In this document: piece by piece, positions 8,786-16,717 of the stretch | Position numbering within the stretch: the first letter of the stretch is position 1 | How the letters are laid out: every line of letters begins with the position of its first letter | From: Pseudomonadota bacterium | Lineage (GTDB): Bacteria; Myxococcota_A; UBA796; CAJQPC01 | NCBI GenBank assembly: GCA_024228935.1 | Contig: JAAESX010000047.1 | Location: 1 to 64,000, forward strand | Length of the DNA stretch: 64,000 nt | Direction of reading: 5' to 3' | The notes under the pieces: generated by a model | The model's database searches: none | What the model was told of the DNA's origin: nothing | The model's input: the letters and a program-made list of their open reading frames with translations, nothing else | Translations under genes and position numbers: made by a program

Positions 8786-10084
8786 ATGCTGGCGGCCTGC
8801 TCGGGCCCGGTCGACACCCCCCAGAACGTGCTGCTCATCAGCATCGACACCTTTCGGGCGGACCGGCTCGGCAAGCTGGATGCCCAGGGCCGCTCGTTGA
8901 CCCCGAACCTGGACGCCTTTGCCCAGGACGCTCTCGTCTTCGACAGCGCCTGGAGCCACGCGAACGAGACGCTGTACTCGCACGCGTCGCTGTTCACCGG
9001 GGACCTGGCGAGTGCGCAGGGCGACCTCGACTACGCGACGTACGGACTTCGGCCCGACGCCGACACGCTCGCCGCAGTGCTGTCCCGTGCGGGGTACCGG
9101 ACCGAGGCGGTCGTCGCCGGCGGTCACCTGGCCCCCGACTTCGGACTGACCCCGGGCTTCCAGGTCTACGCCTCGGGCCAGGACTTCGGGAGCTTCCAGC
9201 AGACCGTTCCGCTGGCGGTCGAGCGGCTCGGCCAGATGGCGCTGGACGACAAGCCGTGGCTGTTGTTCGTCCACGGCTACGACACGCATGCGCCGTACGT
9301 GAAGTGGGGGCCGCTGTTCTCGCCGGACACCCCCGAGTACGACGGGGTGCTGCGGGACCGGGCGACGATCCCCTGGACCTGCGAGCAGATCCGAGGCGAC
9401 CGGTTCTACCCGGACTTCAACCCCGAGCAGGTCACCACGGGGAATCGGACCGTGCTGGATCCGGGCCAGTTCGATGCCCTGGACGCGTGGGCCGACGAGC
9501 ACGAGGGGGTCGCGCTGACCGACGACGACGTCGCGTTCGTGCGAGGGCTCTACGACGCAAGCGTCCGGTACGCGGACTTCCAGGTCGGACGGATGCTGGC
9601 CGAGCTCGACGCCAGCGGGATGCGCGAAGAGACCCTGGTCGTCCTCGTCTCCGACCACGGCGAGGACCTGCTCGAGCACGGCAGCGTCAACCACCGCCGC
9701 AGCCTGCACGACGAGAACCTGCACGTGGCACTGATGCTCTCGGGTCCCGGCGTCGAGCCCGGGGTCGTCGACACGCCGGTCGGCCTCATCGACGTGTTCC
9801 CGACCGTGAACGAGCTGCTCGGACTCCGCGAGCGCGACCTGCCGGGGGTGTCGCTTTTGAGCCCGGATCCGAACCGCGCCATCGTCAGCGAGGCGGTGCT
9901 CGGGTCGGTCTCGGTGCGGACCTCGGACGGGCGGCTCTCGCTGCCCCGCCAGGACGTCGGCGAGCGGTACGCCCCACTGACAGCGCCTGCCCGCGCGTTC
10001 ATCACGGACGCAGAAGGCGCCGACGAGAAGTGGGCCTCCGAGCTCCGCGAGCCGCTGTACGCGCGCCTGGTGGAGGAGCTGTGA
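8786..10084 (+). CDS. sulfatase-like hydrolase/transferase, predicted lipoprotein (paralogue)
   Basis: This 432-residue paralogue of the divergent enzyme at 6955 shares the same blocks: VLLISIDTFRADRLGKLD, HGYDTHAPYVKWG, VSDHGEDLLEHGSVNHRR, and the nucleophile region NETLYSHASLFTG, where Thr takes the nucleophile position. Thr is used in related phosphoglycerol transferases and some sulfatase-like enzymes. The only upstream start gives MLAACSG, with just four residues before the lipobox Cys. The codons before it (LYAIFAL) would complete a better signal, but no ATG, GTG or TTG is available there, so the true start may be non-standard. The gene is coupled by GTGA overlap to the EF-hand protein. 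The substrate is unknown. Confidence 0.78.
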   Translation: MLAACSGPVDTPQNVLLISIDTFRADRLGKLDAQGRSLTPNLDAFAQDALVFDSAWSHANETLYSHASLFTGDLASAQGDLDYATYGLRPDADTLAAVLSRAGYRTEAVVAGGHLAPDFGLTPGFQVYASGQDFGSFQQTVPLAVERLGQMALDDKPWLLFVHGYDTHAPYVKWGPLFSPDTPEYDGVLRDRATIPWTCEQIRGDRFYPDFNPEQVTTGNRTVLDPGQFDALDAWADEHEGVALTDDDVAFVRGLYDASVRYADFQVGRMLAELDASGMREETLVVLVSDHGEDLLEHGSVNHRRSLHDENLHVALMLSGPGVEPGVVDTPVGLIDVFPTVNELLGLRERDLPGVSLLSPDPNRAIVSEAVLGSVSVRTSDGRLSLPRQDVGERYAPLTAPARAFITDAEGADEKWASELREPLYARLVEEL

Positions 10085-10365
10085 GGGTGGTCGCCGCCGC
10101 GCTGGCCGTGCTGGTGACGGGATGGGCCGCCTGGGTGTTCCTGCGCCCGATGCCGCCGCGTCACCCCGTGCAGGCCGAGCGGCTGATGCAGGTCCTGGAC
10201 CTGGATGGAGACGGGGTGCTCACGGCCCCGGAGTTCGAGGGGCGGATGCCCCCCGAGGCGCCGTGGACGCTGCACGACCTGGACCAGGACGGCTCGATCG
10301 GCCTGCGAGAGCTCGAGATCCTGGTCGAGGAGCTCGACCCCGTCTGGCTGATCGAGCTCGAGTGA
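10081..10365 (+). CDS. small membrane-anchored EF-hand protein
   Basis: This 94-residue protein starts at GTG overlapping the sulfatase-like stop. A single N-terminal hydrophobic helix (VVAAALAVLVTGWAAWVFL) is followed by two canonical calcium-binding EF-hand loops, DLDGDGVLTAPEF and DLDQDGSIGLREL. The loops have Asp at positions 1, 3 and 5 and an acidic residue at position 12. The C-terminus is acidic. It is most likely anchored in the inner membrane with the EF-hands outside. Co-transcription with a metal-dependent sulfatase-like enzyme suggests a link to calcium, but that is inference. The gene was chosen over longer frames because of the coupling and clean motifs. Confidence 0.8.
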   Translation: MRVVAAALAVLVTGWAAWVFLRPMPPRHPVQAERLMQVLDLDGDGVLTAPEFEGRMPPEAPWTLHDLDQDGSIGLRELEILVEELDPVWLIELE

Positions 10366-10407
10366 GCCGCAAGGCGACTTCGAGTCGGCGAAAGCCTTGT
10401 AGCGGTG

Positions 10408-10434
10408 CCAGCCCGTGCAAGGACGTAGGGCTGG
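10408..10434. terminator. possible bidirectional terminator hairpin between convergent genes
   Basis: The arms CCAGCCC (10408-10414) and GGGCTGG (10428-10434) form a 7-bp GC stem with a 13-nt loop in the 87-bp gap between the EF-hand gene and a convergent lipoprotein gene. There is no T tract, so intrinsic termination is not certain. Placement between two converging genes is the main support. Confidence 0.35.
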
Positions 10435-10452
10435 GCTGATCCACCAGGGTGA

Positions 10453-10896
10453 TCAAGGCTCGAAGTAGTAGTAGCCGGACTGATGGCACCCGACGTGCAT
10501 CTGCAGGAGGGTCCCTTGAGCCGGAAGATCATCGGTTTCGAGTGTGATCGACCAGTCTCCCCCTTCGTTGTCCTCGTCCGGCTCGGTCACAACGGTGATG
10601 CCGCTGGTCCATGGTGCCGAAGCACCTCCCACCTTGACGGTGTCCGCGGCGCTGCCCGTGTCGCTCGATTCAAGCGTCCACTCCGTGACATGAGAGAGCT
10701 TGACGGAGCTGGGCTTCGCATTGTGCGAGAAGGTGTCGTCCTCCTGGAAGACAGTCCGGCAGCGCACTTTGTAGGTGCCTGCCGTCACCGTCCCGGCGAG
10801 GGTCGACGGGGCCACCTCCCCTTCGTCCACCTCGGGGGAGGCCGTCGTACAGGCCACCAGCGCTCCCAGGAGCGCACACATGCTGAGTCGCTTCAC
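10453..10896 (-). CDS. hypothetical lipoprotein
   Basis: This 147-residue protein has a more conventional lipoprotein signal (MKRLSMCALLGALVAC) with Lys and Arg and a Cys at position 16, unlike most other lipoproteins here. The mature part begins with an acidic linker and then looks like one beta-sandwich domain (AGTYKVRCRTVFQEDDT, later DWSITLETDDLPAQGT) with a second Cys pair candidate near the C-terminus (MHVGCHQSG). No family is recognised. Its start overlaps the stop of the upstream lipoprotein gene by four bases, so the two form one operon. Confidence 0.65.
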   Translation of the reverse strand: MKRLSMCALLGALVACTTASPEVDEGEVAPSTLAGTVTAGTYKVRCRTVFQEDDTFSHNAKPSSVKLSHVTEWTLESSDTGSAADTVKVGGASAPWTSGITVVTEPDEDNEGGDWSITLETDDLPAQGTLLQMHVGCHQSGYYYFEP

Positions 10897-11825
10897 GGCG
10901 CCACCTCGGTCTCGACGGTTGTCTCGTGCAGCTCGACGGTCAGGGTCACGGGGATCCCGCCGCTGGAGTCTCGGTAGGCATCCAGCGCGTCGTCACCGTC
11001 CAGGAATGACCCGAACGTCGCGGGGTCGAGGTAGCCCTCGATGCGCCCACACAACTGGTCGCCGGACGTCTCCACGCTCACAACCGGGTTGTCGACCCGG
11101 ACGGTCGCCTTCGGGACGGACCCCAGCCACTTTTCGAGCTCGGGGACGGAAGGGAAGTCGGTGACCGGCCGCAGGTCGTCGGGGGCGACGAGCGGAACCT
11201 GGAAGCCGAACGCGGTGTCGCCCGGCGCCGAGGTCGTGACCGTCGTGCTCGAGAACGAGCCGGACACCTCGTTGCGGTAGTCCGTGCACTCGGCGTCCAA
11301 CGCCTCGAGCGCCATCCGGTATTCGGGGTCGTCTCCGCAGCCCTCGCCTCCCTGCTCCGCCGACAGCGTGCAGTTGTTCGCGATGCCGGGGCTGAGGGCG
11401 AAGCTCTCGGCGTTCTCGGTGCCGTGCACCAGCAGGTGCCGCCACGGGTAGGCGAGCGCGTCCGAGAAGATGCCGGGGAACATCGACGGCGTGACGTCCT
11501 CGGCCACGAGCATCGCCTGGGCCTCGGTCGAGCCCCAGTCGTCGAACTCGCTGACCAGCAGCGCCATCGCGTTGTACTCGGCGTCGTTCGGATCCAGGCT
11601 GCACGGTGCGCAGCTCGAGTCCATGTCGTCGCTGCAGATCTCGAAGTGGTGCGCCACCAGGAAGGTGTCGGTGGACACGCGCCCAGCCGTGGCAGCGATA
11701 GCGTCGTCTACACCGGCGTAGTCCGGGAGGCAGGCGTCGCTGTAGCCGGGGATGTAGTTGAAGTCGGGCACGTCCGAGCCAGGCTCGGGTTCCCCCTCAC
11801 AGGCGAACAGGGTCAGTAGAACCAC
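10893..11825 (-). CDS. hypothetical lipoprotein, Cys-rich
   Basis: The GTG start, with GAGGAG five bases upstream, gives 310 residues beginning VVLLTLFACEG. That leaves only eight residues before the lipobox Cys and no basic residue. The mature protein has eight or more Cys, including ICSDDMDSSCAPCSLDP and NNCTLSAEQGGEGCGDD, suggesting disulfides outside the cytoplasm. The C-terminal part (VTLTVELHETTVETEV) is beta-rich. No family is recognised. It is the first gene of a two-lipoprotein operon. A strong hairpin lies just upstream at 11842-11872. Confidence 0.65.
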   Translation of the reverse strand: MVLLTLFACEGEPEPGSDVPDFNYIPGYSDACLPDYAGVDDAIAATAGRVSTDTFLVAHHFEICSDDMDSSCAPCSLDPNDAEYNAMALLVSEFDDWGSTEAQAMLVAEDVTPSMFPGIFSDALAYPWRHLLVHGTENAESFALSPGIANNCTLSAEQGGEGCGDDPEYRMALEALDAECTDYRNEVSGSFSSTTVTTSAPGDTAFGFQVPLVAPDDLRPVTDFPSVPELEKWLGSVPKATVRVDNPVVSVETSGDQLCGRIEGYLDPATFGSFLDGDDALDAYRDSSGGIPVTLTVELHETTVETEVAP

Positions 11826-11841
11826 CAGAGCTCCTCAGGTT

Positions 11842-11872
11842 GGGGTGGGCCGACCGCGGTCGGCGTCACCCC
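11842..11872. terminator. strong GC hairpin between same-strand genes
   Basis: A perfect 16-bp palindrome GCCGACCGCGGTCGGC (11849-11864) is nested inside GGGGTG (11842-11847) and CACCCC (11867-11872), giving a stem of about 14 bp with one small internal mismatch. It lies 17 bp upstream of the lipoprotein start at 11825 and downstream of the metallopeptidase stop. No T run follows on either strand. It may terminate the metallopeptidase transcript or be an operator or 5'-UTR structure of the lipoprotein operon. Confidence 0.4.
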
Positions 11873-11978
11873 AGCCCAATGCAGGACGCGTGCCACAAGT
11901 GCCTGAAATCTCGACCCGTGGCCGAGGCGTGAACCGGTCTGAATCCGTACACACGGGGTCACACCCGGGCACACCCGG

Positions 11979-12887
11979 TCAGGTGCGGCAAGCCAGCTTG
12001 CGTGAGCAGCACGGACACGTCGCGGTCAGCTCCCTCCGCACCGGCAGCCGCATCTTCTGCGTGCAGATCGGACAGCGGAACGTGACCTTGCCGTCGCCGA
12101 ACGCGTACGGCACCGACTCGTCGAACAGCTCGTTCAGGCCACGCCACTCGGCCCACCAGCGCCGGATCTCGTACATCCACCGCCGCCACATCGAGCTGGG
12201 GAATGGCGGCGTGGTCGCCTCGGTGAGGAACATGTCGCGGCCGCGCTTGCCGACGCTCCGCGCCGCCCGGCTGTCGAGCTGACCGCCCACGTCGAAGTCC
12301 GACTTCGCCAGGAGCCAGCCCAGCTCGTCGGGCGTGAGGTACCCCATGGCCCGCTCGTGCGTCGTGATCTGGACGCGCCCGTCGGGCAGCTGGTTCCTCA
12401 TCTCCGTCTGGACGAACTGGTCGAGCATCAGCGCGCCGAAGCCGTACATCGCGCTCGCGACGTCCGTCAGCACCTCGTTGTCGAGCGTCTCCGGGAAGCC
12501 CAGCCCGTGCTTGTGCAGGAAGATGTGGGCGACCTCGTGCCCGAGCACGGCGCTGATGGTCCGAGGCTGGTCCTTCAGGTTCGAGTTCAGCTCGACGAAG
12601 AAGTCGTTCCCCCCCTGCCCAGGGGCACCGCGGAGCTCGACCCGACCGGGGTTGGGCATCGCCATGAACGTGACCACGATGGTCCCGACGTTCAGCTGGT
12701 ACCGACGCGCGACCTTGCGGACGAGCTTCTGGATCGAGACCGAGGCGTTCTTCGGGTCGTACCCACCCCATCGCTCCCAGAACGTCTCCGGGAACGGCGG
12801 GATCGAGGCCTTGTGCAGCACCCGAAGCGCTGCATGGATGCGCGCGCGGTTCGGGAACCCTCGCTGGACCGGCCGGTCGTTGAACAC
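11979..12887 (-). CDS. zinc metallopeptidase-like protein with C-terminal zinc ribbon
   Basis: This 302-residue protein lacks a signal peptide, so it is probably cytoplasmic. A gluzincin-type active site is clear: LGHEVAHIFLHKHG with His117, Glu118 and His121, followed by FPETLDNEVLTDVAS, where Glu138 is a good third ligand. The C-terminus carries a four-Cys zinc ribbon (CPICTQKMRLP, then TCPCCSRKLACRT). The combination resembles small cytoplasmic peptidases with an added nucleic-acid or protein-binding ribbon, but no named family is recognised. It is a single gene with its own upstream gap of 22 bp to the ETF-QO gene end. Confidence 0.75.
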   Translation of the reverse strand: MFNDRPVQRGFPNRARIHAALRVLHKASIPPFPETFWERWGGYDPKNASVSIQKLVRKVARRYQLNVGTIVVTFMAMPNPGRVELRGAPGQGGNDFFVELNSNLKDQPRTISAVLGHEVAHIFLHKHGLGFPETLDNEVLTDVASAMYGFGALMLDQFVQTEMRNQLPDGRVQITTHERAMGYLTPDELGWLLAKSDFDVGGQLDSRAARSVGKRGRDMFLTEATTPPFPSSMWRRWMYEIRRWWAEWRGLNELFDESVPYAFGDGKVTFRCPICTQKMRLPVRRELTATCPCCSRKLACRT

Positions 12888-12909
12888 CCGGCCAGTCTAA
12901 GCACCGCTC

Positions 12910-14691
12910 CTACAGGATTCCGTACTCCGGACCGTCGCCACCCTCGGGCGGAACCCACTGGATGATCTGGTACGGGTCGCGGATGTCGCAGGTCTTGCAG
13001 TGGACGCAGTTGGAGAAGTCCACCTGGAGCTCCTTCCGACCGGCTTCCTCGTTCATGACCATGTTGTAGACCTGCGCGGGACAGAACCGCTCGCAGGGGT
13101 TGCCGTACTCCTCGGCGCACTTCGTCGCGCAGATCTCGGTGTCGGCGACCTTGAGGTGGCACGGCTGGTGCTCATCGTGCTTCGTGGCCGACAGGTACAC
13201 GTCGGTCAGCTTGTCGATGATGTAGGTGCCGTCGTACTCGAGGTCCGGGTACTTGCCCGGCGCGCTCTGCTCGGGGAGCTTGCCGCTGGCGTGGAACTCC
13301 GAGACCTTCTTCATGCCTTCGTGGTCGGCGTGGAGCTTCTCGATCTCGCCCGAGCCGAAGATCTTCGACAGGCCGAACTTGATGGTGCCGCCCACCATGC
13401 CGTTGTTGGCGAAGCCGGCGTGGAAGTTCTTCGTGGGCTCCATCTCCTCGCGGACCCAGCTGGCGTCGATGGCCTCCTTGAACTTCGCCATCGCGGTCTC
13501 GGAGTTGTCCCCGGACTTCATGGCCTCGAAGGCGGTCTCGGCGGCCAGCATGCCGGACTTCATCGCCAGGTGGATGCCCTTGATGCGCGCAGCGTTCAGG
13601 AAGCTCGCCGAGTCACCGACGATCATCGCACCGGGGGCGTAGAGCTTGGGCATGCAGCCCCAGCCGCCGACCGTGACGGCCTTGGCGCCGTACTTGATGA
13701 CCTTGCCACCGGCCAGGATCTCGCGGACCTTGGGGTGCATCTTGGTCTTCTGCAGCAGGTAGTGGACGTCCATGCCCGGGTCCTCGGCGTCCAGCGTCGC
13801 CAGCAGGCCGATGCAGACGCGGTCGCCGCCCATCGAGTAGATGAAGCCGCCGCCGAACGGGCCCTTGCCGAAGATGTTCTGCAGCGGGTAGCCGGCCAGC
13901 AGGTAGACGAAGCCGTCCTTGATGGTGCCCTCGGGGAACTCGAGGACCTCCTTGCAGCCGGTCTCGTACCCCATCTCGTTCCGGCCCTCCTGCAGGCCGT
14001 ACTTGTTCATGAGGATGCGAGCGAGGTGGCCGCGCGGGCCCTCACCCAGGATGGTGACCGGGCTCTCGAGGTCCATGCCGGGCTCGAAGTTGTCCTTCTG
14101 CTCGCCGTTGGGACCGACGCCCTTGTCGCCCGTGCGGACGCCGTTGCACTTGCCGTCCTCGTCGTACAGCAGCTCGACCCCAGCGAAGCCGGGGAAGACC
14201 ATCACGCCCTTCTCCTCGGCCTTCTCGCCGAGCCACTTCTGGAACTTGGCGATCGAGACGATCGGCTTGCCGTGGTCGTGGAACTCGGGCGGCATGAAGG
14301 GGAGCGGGAAGCCGCGCTCCTCGTCGGCCAGCATGAGCATGGCCTCGCGCTCGACGTAGCGCTCGAGCGGAAAGCTGGAGTCGTCCTTCCAGTCGGGGAT
14401 GAGCTCGTCGAGGGCACGGGGGTCGAGCACGGCGCCGCTGATGCCGTGGCTGCCGATCTCACTGCCCTTCTCGATGAGGCCGATCATCGGCTCGTCGTAC
14501 TCCTCGCCCTCGATCGTGCCGGCCGCAACGCCTTCGTTGTGCTTCTCGATGAGGTCCATCAGGTGCAGGGCCCCCGCCAGGCAGGCTGGGCCTCCACCGA
14601 CGAAGAGGACGTCCACGGGCATGGACTCGCGCTCGATCTCCGACTCGGCCTCAAACATCAGGTGCTCCGAAAGCTGTTCTTCCGCGCGCAC
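12910..14691 (-). CDS. electron transfer flavoprotein-ubiquinone oxidoreductase
   Basis: ETF-QO passes electrons from electron-transfer flavoprotein, reduced by acyl-CoA and amino-acid dehydrogenases, to quinone at the inner membrane face. The 593-residue protein has the FAD-binding motif DVLFVGGGPACLAGALHL near residue 27. GLIEKGSEIGSHGISGAVLDP and GAMIVGDSASFLNAARIKGI are typical of the family. The C-terminal 4Fe-4S domain has Cys ligands in CERFCPAQVYN and NCVHCKTCDIRDP. Length and domain order match known ETF-QO. No etfA or etfB gene is next to it. The first 20 residues before the FAD motif are slightly long, so a start at the later ATG is possible. Confidence 0.93.
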   Translation of the reverse strand: MRAEEQLSEHLMFEAESEIERESMPVDVLFVGGGPACLAGALHLMDLIEKHNEGVAAGTIEGEEYDEPMIGLIEKGSEIGSHGISGAVLDPRALDELIPDWKDDSSFPLERYVEREAMLMLADEERGFPLPFMPPEFHDHGKPIVSIAKFQKWLGEKAEEKGVMVFPGFAGVELLYDEDGKCNGVRTGDKGVGPNGEQKDNFEPGMDLESPVTILGEGPRGHLARILMNKYGLQEGRNEMGYETGCKEVLEFPEGTIKDGFVYLLAGYPLQNIFGKGPFGGGFIYSMGGDRVCIGLLATLDAEDPGMDVHYLLQKTKMHPKVREILAGGKVIKYGAKAVTVGGWGCMPKLYAPGAMIVGDSASFLNAARIKGIHLAMKSGMLAAETAFEAMKSGDNSETAMAKFKEAIDASWVREEMEPTKNFHAGFANNGMVGGTIKFGLSKIFGSGEIEKLHADHEGMKKVSEFHASGKLPEQSAPGKYPDLEYDGTYIIDKLTDVYLSATKHDEHQPCHLKVADTEICATKCAEEYGNPCERFCPAQVYNMVMNEEAGRKELQVDFSNCVHCKTCDIRDPYQIIQWVPPEGGDGPEYGIL

Positions 14692-14710
14692 CTAACACGT
14701 CAAGGGGGGC

Positions 14711-16024
14711 TCAGAGGGCGTCCTCGACCACCTCGTGACGACTGGCGAGGTGCGCGATCAGGTCGTCCACGCTCCCGTCGAACTCGTCCGCGCCGGAGAT
14801 GGTCTGGTAGTCGCTGGTCTCCGCCCCGACGCTGGTCTCGATCAGCGCGTGCATCTCGCTCATCCGCGCCTCGGCCTCGTCCAGCTCGAGCGGACCGACC
14901 ATGGCGTTCGCGACCTCCTGGCCGTACAGCTCGGACCACTTCGGATCGTCCAGCAGCTCGGTGATGAGCGGCCACTCGTCGGTGGTGCCCTCGTGCCAGA
15001 TGCCGGGGCTCGGCATGAAGTTGTCGTTCATGGCCATGTTGTGGTCCCAGGGGACCCAGACCAGAAGGCCTGTGTCCGGATCGGCGACCAGGTAGTAGTT
15101 GTGGGCGACGGCGCCGTAGACGTCCCAGTTCTCGAGCGCGGTGTTGAACGCCAGCCACTGCAGGAACGCAGGCACGTCCACGTGGTCCTCGACCGAGCCC
15201 GCGGCCAGGGCGGCCACAGCGTCCTCGACGTCGGAGAAGTCCGCTTCGTCCTCGTTGGTCTTCTTCTCGAACTCGGCGGCGTCGAAGGTCTGCCAGTCCG
15301 ACTCGGGCTTGTAGACGTTCAGCGCGTCGGTCCCGAAGTGCTCCTCGAGCCAGACGTCGTCGCTCGGATCCTGGAGGACCGTGTAGAGGCCCCAGTACAG
15401 CGGGCCATCACCCGAGTCGACCCACACCTCGACAAAGGACCACTTCACAGTGGGGATGCCGTGCCACGCCAGGGCCTCGGCCGTGAACGCCTCGCGGATC
15501 TGCGAGTCGTCGGCGTAGCCGCTGCTGAAGGTCAGCTTGTCGTGGTCCTGGAAGCGCTGGTTCTTCGTGTCCTCGTAGGTGTCCTCGAACTTGTCCAGGT
15601 TCAGGCGGAAGGGCAGCTTGTTGTTCCCGGCCAGCCAGGTGTGGTTCAGGCTCGAGTTGCCCTTGAAGCGCATCCCGATGTGCTCCCAGACGTCGCCGTC
15701 GTACGCGAGCGTGGCTTCGACCCAGACGGGGTCGCCGTCGTACAGATCGCTGGCCGGTCCTCCACCGCCGCCGCCGGGAGGGCCGCCTCCCTGGCCGCCC
15801 TCCTCCGAGCCGAACTCACCGATGCGGTCGTTCAGGTCGACGCGCATCAGCTCGGCGTCCTCGGCCGACAACGTGATGTCGATCCGGTGGACGCCCGTGG
15901 GGTCGAACAGATCGCCGCCGATCAGCTCGGCGCCGGTCTCGGTGATGCGGTCCTCGTCGACCAGCGAAGGGTCGGAGTTCGAGTCGTCGTCGGTGGCCGT
16001 ACAGGCCAGGATCATCATCAGCAT
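14711..16024 (-). CDS. CotH-family protein, lipoprotein
   Basis: The start at 16024 follows a good ribosome site (GAGGGAG) and gives 437 residues with a very short lipoprotein signal (MLMMILAC). A GTG 18 bp upstream is the alternative. CotH proteins are atypical kinases; spore-coat CotH phosphorylates coat proteins, and secreted relatives occur widely. Diagnostic blocks are present: MRFKGNSSLNHTW, NKLPFRLNLDKFED, RFQDHDKLTFSSGYADDSQI, YWGLYTVLQDPSDDVWLEEHF, and the late WVPWDHNMAMNDNF in the metal/ATP-binding position. A flexible Gly/Pro loop (GGGPPGGGGGGP) interrupts the N-terminal domain, as in other secreted CotH proteins. It sits alone, with a 19-bp gap to the ETF-QO gene. Confidence 0.85.
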   Translation of the reverse strand: MLMMILACTATDDDSNSDPSLVDEDRITETGAELIGGDLFDPTGVHRIDITLSAEDAELMRVDLNDRIGEFGSEEGGQGGGPPGGGGGGPASDLYDGDPVWVEATLAYDGDVWEHIGMRFKGNSSLNHTWLAGNNKLPFRLNLDKFEDTYEDTKNQRFQDHDKLTFSSGYADDSQIREAFTAEALAWHGIPTVKWSFVEVWVDSGDGPLYWGLYTVLQDPSDDVWLEEHFGTDALNVYKPESDWQTFDAAEFEKKTNEDEADFSDVEDAVAALAAGSVEDHVDVPAFLQWLAFNTALENWDVYGAVAHNYYLVADPDTGLLVWVPWDHNMAMNDNFMPSPGIWHEGTTDEWPLITELLDDPKWSELYGQEVANAMVGPLELDEAEARMSEMHALIETSVGAETSDYQTISGADEFDGSVDDLIAHLASRHEVVEDAL

Positions 16025-16085
16025 GGGGCTCCCTCTACCCACCCCAACGCAGCAGAACCGAGAACCTGGAAACGAGGACCGACTT

Positions 16086-16098
16086 TTTCTCGAAGAAA
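16086..16098. promoter_or_regulatory. AT-rich palindrome upstream of the lsp-lgt operon
   Basis: TTTCT-CGA-AGAAA is a perfect 5-bp inverted repeat in a markedly AT-rich patch, in the gap between the CotH start and the first lspA. It is about 44 bp upstream of the lspA GTG and could be a repressor site or part of the promoter. No clear -35/-10 pair was identified. Confidence 0.3.
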
Positions 16099-16141
16099 TC
16101 GTTATGAGCGGGCTCCCGTAGACGGGCCTGACGAGGTGACC

Positions 16142-16717
16142 GTGCCCAAGAAGTACCTGTGGTTCTTCCCCGTGACCGTCCTGGTCATCGCGGCAGACCA
16201 GCTCAGCAAGATCTGGGTTCGCGCCAACATCGAGATGTGGCGCGGCAAGATCGAGGTGATCTCCGGCTTCTTCGACCTCGTCTACTACGTGAACACGGGC
16301 GCTGCGTTCGGCGTCATGCAGGACGAAGCCAACGCGATGCTGATGTTCGCGGTCTTCACCGTGTTCGCGCTGACGCTGATGGCCGGCTTCCTGAAGTTCC
16401 TGCCCGCCGACCAGGGCTTCGCCGCCGCGATGATGGGCCTGATCACCGGCGGCGCCGTCGGGAACGCCATCGACCGGGTGATGTACCAGGGCGTCACGGA
16501 CTTCCTGCGCTTCTACACCGACAACGCCGACGTGGCGGTCTGGATGCGGCAGAACCTGGGCTCGGCCGAGTGGCCCAGCTTCAACATCGCCGACTCGGCC
16601 ATCGTCGTGGGCGTCATCGTGTTCGTCCTCCAGCAGCTGTTCTTCCAGGACCGCGGCCAGGAGGAGGCGGACGTCGACGAGCTCGACGACGTGGACGTCG
16701 AGATGGCGGTCGAGTGA
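16142..16717 (+). CDS. lspA: lipoprotein signal peptidase II, copy 1
   Basis: LspA removes the signal peptide from prolipoproteins after lipidation, in the inner membrane. The GTG start has GAGG five bases upstream and gives 191 residues with four predicted membrane segments. Catalytic Asp motifs are intact: GNAIDR and FNIADSAI. The conserved YYVNTGAAFG loop is present. As in Myxococcus relatives, an insert (YTDNADVAVWMRQNLGSAEW) separates VTDFLRF from the second Asp motif. The C-terminal tail is strongly acidic. The stop overlaps the start of a second lspA by four bases. It is the first gene of an Lsp-Lsp-Lgt-X-Lgt operon. Confidence 0.93.
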   Translation: MPKKYLWFFPVTVLVIAADQLSKIWVRANIEMWRGKIEVISGFFDLVYYVNTGAAFGVMQDEANAMLMFAVFTVFALTLMAGFLKFLPADQGFAAAMMGLITGGAVGNAIDRVMYQGVTDFLRFYTDNADVAVWMRQNLGSAEWPSFNIADSAIVVGVIVFVLQQLFFQDRGQEEADVDELDDVDVEMAVE

